Shown: one piece after another, positions 55,219-63,260 of the stretch
Numbering within the stretch: the first letter of the stretch is position 1
Layout of the letters: every line of letters starts with the position of its first letter
Origin: Deinococcales bacterium
Lineage (GTDB): Bacteria > Deinococcota > Deinococci > Deinococcales > JAAFIG01
NCBI GenBank assembly: GCA_013298595.1
Contig: JAAFIG010000020.1
Coordinates: 16,926-80,925 of the forward strand
DNA: 64,000 nucleotides
Direction of reading: 5' to 3'
Program-made: the position numbers and the translations under genes
Notes under the pieces: generated by a model
Told to the model about the DNA's origin: nothing
The model's input: the letters and a program-made list of their open reading frames with translations, nothing else
Databases searched by the model: none

Positions 55219-55989
55219 TCAATTCAAAAATACATAATCAGCACTGACTTCGTTCCAAACAATCCGAATCGGTTGTTTTAAATTAAAGGTACTGGGTAAT
55301 TTTATTGCTCCAATACTGGTTTCTGGGAATGTACCAGTAAAGCTGTACAATCCTGCATTATTTTCAACAATGTACCGCGAAGCACCTTGAATAAACTCGA
55401 GTTCGGCGGGTGGTAATCCGCCTGGCTCGAGGGCAACAGAAAAGTACAGGACTTTACCAATTTTACCTGTGTTAAATTTATTGATTAAGGTTTTTGTGGT
55501 TTGTTCGAGGTCTTTATCTAAGTATTTGATTTGTTCAAATGGCATTAAAAAAATGCTAGCTTCGTCTAGGCTGCTGCCTTCTGGACGATAAAAAATGTGT
55601 ACACCTTTGGCTTTGGGTTTTAACTCGAGTTCTTCCCACGGTAGTTCAAAAGCACTGATTTCTACTGGTGCTGCTATGGCTTCTGGGGCTTTAAGTTGTA
55701 ATGCCTCGAGTAAGGCAGTTGGTGCCAGCCATTGCTTTTTTTGCACGGTGATGGGTGCGTTTAAGCGGACATCTTGTCCGTCTATAATAATTTCTGGGCT
55801 ATTCGGAAACAGGTACACAATACGGCTCGAGAAGCGTAAAACCCCTCGGTATTCATCGGCGGTAAAGCTGCCTTGGTTGAGGTTCGCAACGGCGATTAAG
55901 TCGTACATCGCGCCGTTATTGCTTAGCAGATTGGTAGACAATGCCCAACTCGAGAAGAGTAAGCAAAGTAATCCAATGGCGCGTTTCAT
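55219..55989 (-). CDS. secreted protein with stalk-like domain, function unknown
   Basis: About 256 residues from ATG 55989 (MKRAIGLLCLLFSSWALS signal). The N-terminal half (SFTADEYRGVLRFSS, IIIDGQDVRLNAPI) resembles copper-amine-oxidase-N-like or beta-rich stalk domains; the C-terminal half (PPAELEFIQGASRYIVENNA, SYTGTFPETSIG-like) is not recognised. Probably exported. The gene converges with the HAAS gene 10 bp away. Confidence 0.65.
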   Translation of the reverse strand: MKRAIGLLCLLFSSWALSTNLLSNNGAMYDLIAVANLNQGSFTADEYRGVLRFSSRIVYLFPNSPEIIIDGQDVRLNAPITVQKKQWLAPTALLEALQLKAPEAIAAPVEISAFELPWEELELKPKAKGVHIFYRPEGSSLDEASIFLMPFEQIKYLDKDLEQTTKTLINKFNTGKIGKVLYFSVALEPGGLPPAELEFIQGASRYIVENNAGLYSFTGTFPETSIGAIKLPSTFNLKQPIRIVWNEVSADYVFLN

Positions 55990-56086
55990 GGTTTTAGTGT
56001 ACGACAAGTTTTTGCTTGAGGCTGTGATGGATAGGCTTTTGCCTTTCAGGGGTTTTTAAGACCCTCCTTTGTATTGTGTATTTCGG

Positions 56087-56206
56087 AAGTGGTTACGCTG
56101 GTGTTTTGGTGGTAGTTGAGGCTGTCCGGAGGGGCTTTTGCGTCTCGAGTATCACGAAGGGCTGAAATTGGATAGGAGACAGTTTCGGCGTTTAGCGTAA
56201 CCACTT
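56087..56206. repeat. 120-bp segment bounded by 13-bp inverted repeats
   Basis: AAGTGGTTACGCT (56087-56099) and its exact complement (56194-56206) bound a non-coding stretch within the 56008-56272 intergenic region. No target duplication is visible. Could be a miniature mobile element or paired operator. Confidence 0.5.
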
Positions 56207-56272
56207 TCAGTTTTTAGGGTTTGTTAACTCGAGATGGAATGGGCTGCAAAGAGTCTCGAGTTAGGTGATGTT

Positions 56273-57229
56273 CTAGGCTAATCCCACCATTTCCTCGGAA
56301 ACTTGCCATAGTTGTTCGGCTCGAGCTTGGTCAAGAACATAGGGCTGATACCCAGAGTAAGGTTTTGCTGGGTCAAACGGCAATGCCTCTTGGCAATCCT
56401 CGAGGTACAAACCACCAATGCCTGTTAATTCGTTGCCTACGGCTGCCCAGATGGAAGTAGAAGCACCTTGTTGGATGGTTTTGAACAGTGGGTTTGGGGT
56501 TCCGTGTTCATCAATCCAACCCATCGCTCGTTGTTCTTCTTCTGGTAAGAATTTTTGTAAACCAGTTAAGATTCCACCCGGATGTAAAGCATTGGCAGTG
56601 ATTCCATCTTTGCCATAGATTTGATTCCAACCAACAGCAAATAAGATATTGGCTGTTTTGGATTGCCCGTAAGCCTCCCATTTTTCATAGGGGCGTTGCT
56701 GATAATTTGGATCCTCAAAATTGATATCTGAACGGCGATGCCCCATTGAACTGACCATAATAATTCTCGAGGGAGCCGCTGCCAATAAAGCAGGTTGGAG
56801 TAATCTCGAAAATAAATAATGCCCAAGGTGATTGGTGCCGAACTGCATTTCAAAACCATCCTCGGTTCGTGGGAAAAGAGGTGTTGTCATGACTCCAGCG
56901 TTGTTAATTACTATGTGCAGTTTTGACCAACGCGAAAGTACTTGTGCGGCTGCTTGACGCACCGAAGTCAACGAACTGAGATTTAACTCGAGCACATGAG
57001 CCGCTGGATTCTTGGTTTCTTGGCGCAATTGGGCTGCGACAGCTTCGCCTTTTACGGTGTCACGCACTGCCATAATCACTTCGGCACCAGCAGAAAGTAA
57101 TGCTCTAACAGTTTCGATGCCAAGACCAGAACTTGCACCTGTCACCAGTGCTGTCTGACCACTGAGGTCATGACCATGAATAACCTCGAGGGCGGTTGAA
57201 CGTGCACCAAATGGGGATGTGATCGGCAT
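56273..57229 (-). CDS. short-chain dehydrogenase/reductase, retinol-dehydrogenase-like
   Basis: A 318-residue SDR. The cofactor loop is TGASSGLGIET, the NNAG motif is VINNAGVMTTP, and catalytic residues are Ser in MVSSMGHR and Tyr/Lys in YGQSKTAN. TNHLGHYLF is typical of the RDH11-14/WWOX-like group. Likely an NADP-dependent oxidoreductase of unknown substrate. AAAGGAG precedes ATG 57229. Confidence 0.9.
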   Translation of the reverse strand: MPITSPFGARSTALEVIHGHDLSGQTALVTGASSGLGIETVRALLSAGAEVIMAVRDTVKGEAVAAQLRQETKNPAAHVLELNLSSLTSVRQAAAQVLSRWSKLHIVINNAGVMTTPLFPRTEDGFEMQFGTNHLGHYLFSRLLQPALLAAAPSRIIMVSSMGHRRSDINFEDPNYQQRPYEKWEAYGQSKTANILFAVGWNQIYGKDGITANALHPGGILTGLQKFLPEEEQRAMGWIDEHGTPNPLFKTIQQGASTSIWAAVGNELTGIGGLYLEDCQEALPFDPAKPYSGYQPYVLDQARAEQLWQVSEEMVGLA

Positions 57230-57660
57230 ATAAAACTCCTTTTACGACAGTTTGTAACCTAGACTCGAGGCTCGTAGCTGAGTGTAGACCATTTTTCCTT
57301 ACTCAACACTTTTTCCTGAGTGGTTTCTTGAATACTGAACAGTTGCACTCAAGTACCTTACAACTTGGAGTTGACTTTACACTAAGTCGCACTAGCTAAA
57401 ACATCAATATCTTGCTCGGAACGGGTTATTTATGTGACGTTATGTTTTGACGCTGTTTTGACGCTGCTTACTCCATAATCAAATCAGAGGTAAAAGGTGC
57501 TCGATGATTGGCTAAAAACTCGAGGTTAGCCGATTGGTAAGGCAAGTAATTAGGCTGTTGAAAACAAATGATTTGCGTTCAGGTTTTTTTCAGGGCAGCA
57601 TTTGTAAACTCTACGTACAAATTTAAGCCACACCAAACTCTTGTTTTAAAGGACGTGAAT
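57230..57660. other. 431-bp divergent intergenic region
   Basis: Contains the SDR promoter, a SARP-type direct repeat (57445-57466) and a long leader before the small lipoprotein operon. No reading frame is supported. Confidence 0.55.
57445..57479 (+). promoter_or_regulatory. SARP-type promoter, TTTTGACGCTG tandem repeat
   Basis: TTTTGACGCTG occurs twice in tandem (57445-57455 and 57456-57466), exactly 11-bp pitch. CATAAT (57474-57479) follows 7 nt later, or 11 nt after the heptamer TTTTGAC. A third TGACG lies at 57435. Confidence 0.65.
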
Positions 57661-57762
57661 ATGAAACCAATGGCATTCTCGAGTTTATTTTTAGCATTGG
57701 CTTGGACTGAAAATATTTCTAGCCAAAACTGTGGGAAATTTAGTTGGAGGACAACAATATGA
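57661..57762 (+). CDS. 33-residue peptide coupled to lipoprotein gene
   Basis: ATG 57661 encodes MKPMAFSSLFLALAWTENIS and ends at TGA 57760-57762, overlapping the next ATG (ATGA). The N-terminus looks like a signal peptide. GGACG lies upstream. It could be a leader peptide or the decayed start of a lipoprotein; one CTCGAG is present. Confidence 0.5.
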   Translation: MKPMAFSSLFLALAWTENISSQNCGKFSWRTTI

Positions 57763-58253
57763 AAGCATTTCTACTACGTATGTTCTTGGGTATTTCATTG
57801 ATATTTATGCTCAGTGGGTGCTTGTTATCTGATATCCTTAGGATTCCACCTGCGCCGCTGCCTGAGCCTGTTGGGAAAATGGACGTTGTTTTTAGTAATG
57901 CAGCAGGACTGCAAGTGCCGTATTTGCTTGATGCCATTTCAGGTGGCGTTGTTGTGAGTAAACGTCCACAATTTCAAACAATTTTTTATGTGAAACAAGA
58001 TACTCGCGTAGTTGCAGTCAGTCTTCCTCAAAATCCATTACAAGATAATCAGAGCTGTGACCTGAGTGTAAGGACTTTGTGTTTTGTAAGTGTCTACGAT
58101 AACTTTACGGAATTTTGGAGTATTAGCGGCACGGTAATTGCTACACTCGCTGACGGTCAGCTTGCGTTAAATGGTAGGGCAAAAGTGCAACTAGATAAAG
58201 GTACGGCTACGTTTGATATAGCTATTAACGCCACCCTGCCGTTTCAACCATAG
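57759..58253 (+). CDS. small lipoprotein of unknown function
   Basis: A 164-residue protein with lipobox LSGC after FLGISLIFML. The mature part is beta-rich and has two Cys (CDLSVRTLCFV) that could pair. No family recognised. ATG 57759 has TTGGAGG at 57744-57750; the earlier in-frame ATG 57744 overlaps that site and is rejected. Likely controlled by the direct-repeat promoter at 57445. Confidence 0.8.
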   Translation: MKAFLLRMFLGISLIFMLSGCLLSDILRIPPAPLPEPVGKMDVVFSNAAGLQVPYLLDAISGGVVVSKRPQFQTIFYVKQDTRVVAVSLPQNPLQDNQSCDLSVRTLCFVSVYDNFTEFWSISGTVIATLADGQLALNGRAKVQLDKGTATFDIAINATLPFQP

Positions 58254-58554
58254 TGGTTTCTGGTGTCGTATCGTGGTTTTGACTTATCGAAATTTTTAAC
58301 ACAAACGTTTTGCAAATTAAGCATACAGGGTAAAAAGGACTTTGGTTAGTTCTAGCCAAATACTAATTCCAACTTTTTAGACTATTTAGGAGCATATACG
58401 AGTCTGAAACATGAATTTTTAATTCATACTTTGTCTAGGAATTTTTTCGCTGAGAGAGTTTTTGATTTTTCAGAGGGTTTTCAGACCATATTTCTTATGG
58501 TATTTGGGTGGCAAAAACTTTTCATTTCTCGAGGTTCTGGTACGCTTTTAACCA
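58254..58554. other. 301-bp region upstream of the fourth SARP gene
   Basis: Holds the SARP-type promoter at 58467-58501 and a 50-nt leader; the first 200 bp are AT-rich with nothing recognised. Confidence 0.5.
58467..58501 (+). promoter_or_regulatory. SARP-type promoter, TTTTCAG direct repeat
   Basis: TTTTCAG at 58467-58473 and 58478-58484 (11-bp pitch), 11-bp spacer, -10 box TATGGT (58496-58501). The heptamer nearly equals that of the 63205 promoter. Confidence 0.7.
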
Positions 58555-61443
58555 ATGGCATTGGCGCTTTTATGGCTGGGTATTCCCGTCGTCCGTTTGG
58601 ACGGCGTGGAATTGCGTCTTGGAGCCAAGGCGGTAGCCATGCTTGCCATGCTTTCTGTGGATGGTCGAGCCAATCGCCGCGATGTCGGAAGGTTGCTGTG
58701 GGCAGATGCGTCCGATGCTTTAAACAGCGTTTCGGCGGCTCGAGTACAACTTGGTAAGGTTTTGGGCGATTACTTAGGTGGGGATACTGAAACCTTGGTT
58801 TTGCAAGGCGATTGGTCGTGTGATGTGCCAAGTGTTCGCGCTGCATGGCAATCGGGACAGGATACCGCCAGTGCTTTTGCGTTGTACCGAGGTGATTTTC
58901 TCGAGGGTTTGCGTTTACCCGAGTGGTCACGTGGGGTCGGTGAGGAATTTGAATCGTGGTTATATCAAAATCGTGAATCCTTAGCCGAAATCCGTTTTGA
59001 TTTAGCAACGCGGCTGGGTTCGGGTTTAGCAACGAATCAGCAACTCGAGCAAGCTGTGCAATTTTTACAAGTCACGCAAAGCAGTTTGCAACCTCGAGAA
59101 GATGCTGCGCGTTTATTGTTGTTGTGTCTCGGGGCATTGGGTCGTTTAGACGAAGCAATATCCGTTTTTGCTCGGCTCGAGAAAGCCTTACTTGAAGACC
59201 TAGGTGTGCCGCCGTTGGCAAAGACCCGAGATGCGCTCGAGATGGTACGAACTGGGCGTGAAGCGGCTCGAGCTGAGTTACTGCGTGAACTGGGGATGGC
59301 AAAACCAAATCTGTTACAGATCTCGCAAGCCGAAACCGATGTGCCATTGGTGGGGCGTGCGCTCGAGCAGCAGCGTTTGCAAGATGAATTGACGCGAACT
59401 CGAGCAGGGGAGACGCGTTTGGTTTGGTTGGCTGGGGAGCCGGGTGTGGGTAAAACCCGTTTAGCTCGAGAAGTTATGCAATTGGCAAGTCAAGAAGGTT
59501 GGCTGGTTGCGCTTGCCGAAGCTACGCAATCTGATGGTGTGCTGGCATTGCTCGAGCGAGTTTTGCGCCGAGTAATGCGCCAAACTTCCTTGGCTGCTTT
59601 GCGGCTCGAGTTACAAGAAGCTGTGCAACAATTACTGGGTGAGTTGCCAACAAAAAGCGAATTCTCCGAGCGGATGTTACTCGAGGCTTTACGAACTTTG
59701 CTGGTACAAGTTTCCGAGCCAGTGGTTTTGGTACTCGATGATGTGCAATGGATAGATGCAGCCAGTTTACGGGTGGTGATGCAGTTACTCCGAGCCAATA
59801 TCAAACAAGGTTTACTGCTGATAGCGACGATCCGCGATACCGAAATTCCACGTAGCGATTTACAAATGCTGATCGAGTTTATTGGGCGTGAAGGTCGAGG
59901 GACTCGTCTTAAATTAACTGGTTTAAGTGTTGCTGAAACACTTTCGCTGGCAGCAATGCTTGGGCGTAACACCACCCAAGCTGAATTACTCCATCAATCC
60001 TCGGGCGGTAATCCATTTTTCTTACTCGAGTTATTCCGTTCCACAGGTACAGTTGTGCCAGAGCGAGTCCAAGATGCGTTGCGGGCACGGATTGCACGTT
60101 TACCTGCGATTGCCAGTCAAATGCTCGATGCTTTAGCAATTTTAGGCAGCACTAACCAAGGTGTGTTGCGTGAAGTAGCAGGGCGTTCGCTCGAGGAAAG
60201 TGCCGAAGCCCTCGAGTACCTAGAATTTGCTGGTTTAATTCGCTTTGAAAACAGCGATGTTTTCTTTGCCCATGATTTAACTCGAGAAGCAGCTTTGCGC
60301 GACCTCAGTTATGCGCGTTGCGAAGTGTTGAACTTACGCGCGGCTCGAGCTTTACGAGCACCAGTGCAGGCAGCACTGCATTACTGGGCAGCCAAGAATT
60401 TATGGGACGAAACCGATACCGAAAAAGCGGCTGTGGTTTTTATTCAAGCGGCTGTGCAGGCAGCGCAGCGCGGTGTATTGCAAACCCATTGGTTTGAACG
60501 TGCCCAAGAAGTCAGCAAAGATTATCAGACTCGAGCCAAAGCACTGACTGAACAAGGACGTGCTTTGGAACGCTTTGGACAGCATCAACAAGCCCTCGAG
60601 GTGCTCGATCATGCCGAAGTGATTTTACAAAATAGTGCCAATTTGATGGCTCGAGCAGCGCCGCTGGTGGTACGAGCCAATCTGCTGGCATTAAAATTGG
60701 GCAGGCTCGAGGAAGCTGTGCCACTGGCAGAACAAGCCTTGGAGTGGTTAGCTACCGAGCACTCTGATGAAGCACGATTATTGCAAAGCGATGCCCAAAG
60801 TACCCTTGGCACGGTGGCACGTTTGCGTGGGCAATTTACCGAAGCTGCCGAGTTTTTTGCGGGTGCACTGCGTTTACGCCAAGCCCTGCGCGACCGCCCA
60901 CGAATTGCGGCGGCGCTGAACAATTTAGGAACTGCTTTGGTAAAATTACAAGACCCAAGCGCCGAGCAAACATTACTTTCGGGTGTGCAACTCTGCGAAG
61001 AAATTGGTGATGTAATTAATATGGCACGTTGCCTCAATAACCTTGGTGTACTTTATAACGATGTACTTAAACGCCATGATGCGGCTCGAGCTGCGTACTT
61101 AAAAGTCCAACAATTGCAAGAAGAAATTGGTGATACATGGGGTATTGCCCTCAGTACCCTGAACTTAGGTGTAACAGCTTTCCACCAACAATTACTCGAG
61201 GAAGCTAAAACCCATTATCTCGAGACTTTGCGTTTAACAAATGATTTTCCGCAATTACAACATGAAGCGTTGTACAATTTAGCCGAAGTCGAATTAGCTT
61301 TGTCTAATTATCAAATTGCCAAAGTACACATTGAGCATTTAATGCGATTACTATCCCAGATTCCTGAACAATCCAGCGAGTATGATGCCGCGTTTATTGC
61401 CGATGCAAAAGCCTTAGCTGCCAGCATTCAAGGAGGTTCTTAA
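58555..61443 (+). CDS. SARP/BTAD transcriptional regulator with AAA ATPase and TPR repeats
   Basis: A 962-residue regulator. Winged helix (LRLGAKAVAMLAMLSVDGRA, GRLLWADASD) and BTAD (LYRGDFLEGLRLPEWSRGVG) are followed by an AAA ATPase with Walker A GEPGVGKTR (residues about 295) and Walker B VLVLDDVQWID. TPR repeats follow. It differs from the two tandem regulators in sequence but has the same plan. The stop TAA overlaps the ATG of a subtilisin-like lipoprotein (TAATG), so regulator and protease are co-translated. A direct-repeat promoter of SARP type lies upstream, suggesting autoregulation. CTCGAG is very dense. Confidence 0.88.
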   Translation: MALALLWLGIPVVRLDGVELRLGAKAVAMLAMLSVDGRANRRDVGRLLWADASDALNSVSAARVQLGKVLGDYLGGDTETLVLQGDWSCDVPSVRAAWQSGQDTASAFALYRGDFLEGLRLPEWSRGVGEEFESWLYQNRESLAEIRFDLATRLGSGLATNQQLEQAVQFLQVTQSSLQPREDAARLLLLCLGALGRLDEAISVFARLEKALLEDLGVPPLAKTRDALEMVRTGREAARAELLRELGMAKPNLLQISQAETDVPLVGRALEQQRLQDELTRTRAGETRLVWLAGEPGVGKTRLAREVMQLASQEGWLVALAEATQSDGVLALLERVLRRVMRQTSLAALRLELQEAVQQLLGELPTKSEFSERMLLEALRTLLVQVSEPVVLVLDDVQWIDAASLRVVMQLLRANIKQGLLLIATIRDTEIPRSDLQMLIEFIGREGRGTRLKLTGLSVAETLSLAAMLGRNTTQAELLHQSSGGNPFFLLELFRSTGTVVPERVQDALRARIARLPAIASQMLDALAILGSTNQGVLREVAGRSLEESAEALEYLEFAGLIRFENSDVFFAHDLTREAALRDLSYARCEVLNLRAARALRAPVQAALHYWAAKNLWDETDTEKAAVVFIQAAVQAAQRGVLQTHWFERAQEVSKDYQTRAKALTEQGRALERFGQHQQALEVLDHAEVILQNSANLMARAAPLVVRANLLALKLGRLEEAVPLAEQALEWLATEHSDEARLLQSDAQSTLGTVARLRGQFTEAAEFFAGALRLRQALRDRPRIAAALNNLGTALVKLQDPSAEQTLLSGVQLCEEIGDVINMARCLNNLGVLYNDVLKRHDAARAAYLKVQQLQEEIGDTWGIALSTLNLGVTAFHQQLLEEAKTHYLETLRLTNDFPQLQHEALYNLAEVELALSNYQIAKVHIEHLMRLLSQIPEQSSEYDAAFIADAKALAASIQGGS

Positions 61444-62942
61444 TGCACAAATTTTTTGTTTTCTTTGTCTTATTGGTTGGTTGCACCAACCCAGTTACAC
61501 CAACCATTTCGGAGATCAACAATGTTACCCCTCGAGTTGCCCAAACTGGTGACAGCGTTATTTTACGAGGCAAAGGATTTGTGGCAGGGAGCAACGTCAG
61601 TATTGGAACCAGCAATGCAGCCATCATCTCGAGCACAACCACCGAACTGATTGTGACGATGCCAAACCTTCCCATAGGCGAATACGACCTTGTGCTGCGC
61701 CAACCCAACGGTACAGAAACTCGAGTCGCGGGACCTGCTGTGCTTGGAGCAGACAATACCGATTTGGTGGCTCGCGAAATTATTGTTACAGGGGTATTTA
61801 CCCAAAGTGAAATCAGCAGTATCGCCTCGAGCAACGGCTATCAAGTCTTGCAATTGAACAGTACCAGCATTGGCGATATGCCCAGTTGCAACCGCAGTTA
61901 CGCAGCACTGCGCGACACTCGAGGACGCAGCACCAGTACAGCTATCAATGAATTACAAGCTGCGTTGCAAATTATTAACCCAGCTTACGAAGCAAATCCT
62001 CGTTCAATACTGGCGGGTAGCCAAACCACAAGCACAAAAGTTTACCCACAAGGAACCATTCCAATTCCAACGCCATCACCCACCGACATTAACCTTGCCA
62101 ACATCAAAGTCGCTATTCTCGATAGTGGAGTCTCGGGTCACCCAAGCCTTGGCACCCTCGAAACAGGACACAACCTGACCAACTTCGACAACCCAGCCGA
62201 CCCTCGAGCCATTGCCACCGATGTCAGCGATCTCGGCATCTACGGCAATAGCACTACAGGGCATGGCACAGGAGTCGCTGCCTTAATTAGTGCCTCGAGT
62301 ATCGGGTTGAGTACAGGTTACGCTGTTGGTACACCAATCCAACCCATCAAAGTCTGCCAAACCACCAATAACAAAAACCAATGCGATGGCATGGATGTTG
62401 TCCTTGGCATCTGCCAAGCCGTTGCAAGGGGCACAAACATCATCAACCTTTCACTTGGCGGCAAACAACCATTTCGTGCCCTCAAACAAGTCTTACTCGA
62501 GACCAGCAACAAAGGCATCAGCATCATTGCCGCCGCAGGTAACAACGGCATACAAAACAACCCACCAGCCAACTACCCAGCCGCCTACGCCCTCGAGATA
62601 CCTGGACTGATCGCCGTTGCTGCTACAGAAAACAACGGCACCAACTGGGTAGGCTCGAGTTACTCCACCCCAGGAAACTATGTCACCATTGCCGCACCCG
62701 GCACAAACGAAACTGCTATTGTCACCGATAATGGCGTAGCAGGATACGGCACAGCTACACTTGAAGGCACAAGTTTTGCCACACCTATTGTCAGTGCTGC
62801 TGTGGCTCGAGTCAAAGCCAAAAATCCAACATGGACACCAGCCCAAATTAAATCCCGCCTCGAGAACACCGCCCAAAGTATTCCGTGCGAAAAAAATAAG
62901 TGCGGAGCAGGATTATTAGACATCACAGCTGCTGTTCAGTAA
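61443..62942 (+). CDS. subtilisin-like (S8) serine protease lipoprotein
   Basis: A 499-residue lipoprotein (lipobox LLVGC). Residues about 20-90 form an IPT/TIG Ig-like domain (VTPRVAQTGDSVILRGKGF). The S8 catalytic domain has Asp in VAILDSGVSGH, His in TGHGTGVAALI and Ser in LEGTSFATPIVSAA, and a complete oxyanion Asn region (AAAGNNGI), so it should be active. Surface-anchored endopeptidase. Coupled to the preceding regulator by the TAATG overlap. A hairpin terminator lies at 63047. Confidence 0.93.
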   Translation: MHKFFVFFVLLVGCTNPVTPTISEINNVTPRVAQTGDSVILRGKGFVAGSNVSIGTSNAAIISSTTTELIVTMPNLPIGEYDLVLRQPNGTETRVAGPAVLGADNTDLVAREIIVTGVFTQSEISSIASSNGYQVLQLNSTSIGDMPSCNRSYAALRDTRGRSTSTAINELQAALQIINPAYEANPRSILAGSQTTSTKVYPQGTIPIPTPSPTDINLANIKVAILDSGVSGHPSLGTLETGHNLTNFDNPADPRAIATDVSDLGIYGNSTTGHGTGVAALISASSIGLSTGYAVGTPIQPIKVCQTTNNKNQCDGMDVVLGICQAVARGTNIINLSLGGKQPFRALKQVLLETSNKGISIIAAAGNNGIQNNPPANYPAAYALEIPGLIAVAATENNGTNWVGSSYSTPGNYVTIAAPGTNETAIVTDNGVAGYGTATLEGTSFATPIVSAAVARVKAKNPTWTPAQIKSRLENTAQSIPCEKNKCGAGLLDITAAVQ

Positions 62943-63046
62943 TAAAAACTGTCATACAAACCGATTTATTTTTGCCTCTCGAGGTTTGTGGCAACGATAC
63001 TATCAGTTTCTGTTTTTGTATACAGCAAGTAAAATCGGTTTGGTAG

Positions 63047-63070
63047 GGGCGAACCTTGTGTTCGCCCTTT
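63047..63070 (+). terminator. hairpin terminator after S8 protease
   Basis: GGGCGAAC pairs with GTTCGCCC, 5-nt loop, followed by TTT. Short T-run, so efficiency is uncertain; it resembles a dispersed repeat rather than a unique terminator. Confidence 0.55.
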
Positions 63071-63146
63071 AGGACATCACGAATCGTATTGTTGCAGGGT
63101 ATTCAGCTTTTCATATGGTAAGCCGCTACGGCTAGATGCAATGTAG

Positions 63147-63164
63147 GGCGAGGCATGCCTCGCC
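63147..63164. repeat. dispersed GGCGAGGC palindrome, copy 3
   Basis: GGCGAGGCATGCCTCGCC, the same family as 14495 and 41344. GCCGCTACGGC lies before it and overlaps its end, 40 bp apart. Confidence 0.65.
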
Positions 63165-63204
63165 GCTACGGCAGCATGTTTTAGGATATTTAACTCACTG
63201 CCCA

Positions 63205-63239
63205 ATTTCAGACCCATTTCAGACCTGATTTTCTAGACT
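63205..63239 (+). promoter_or_regulatory. SARP-type promoter, ATTTCAG direct repeat
   Basis: ATTTCAG at 63205-63211 and 63216-63222 (11-bp pitch), 11-bp spacer, -10 box TAGACT (63234-63239). Same geometry and nearly the same heptamer as the promoter of the SARP gene at 58555. Confidence 0.72.
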
Positions 63240-63260
63240 GCTCGAGTCGAAAGGAGTGTT

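Larger units (their letters stand above)
62943..63260. other. 318-bp region with two palindromes and a SARP-type promoter
   Basis: Contains a GGGCGAAC hairpin (63047-63067), a GGCGAGGC palindrome (63147-63164) with flanking GCCGCTACGGC direct repeats (63122-63132, 63162-63172), and the promoter at 63205-63239. No gene seen. Confidence 0.6.
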
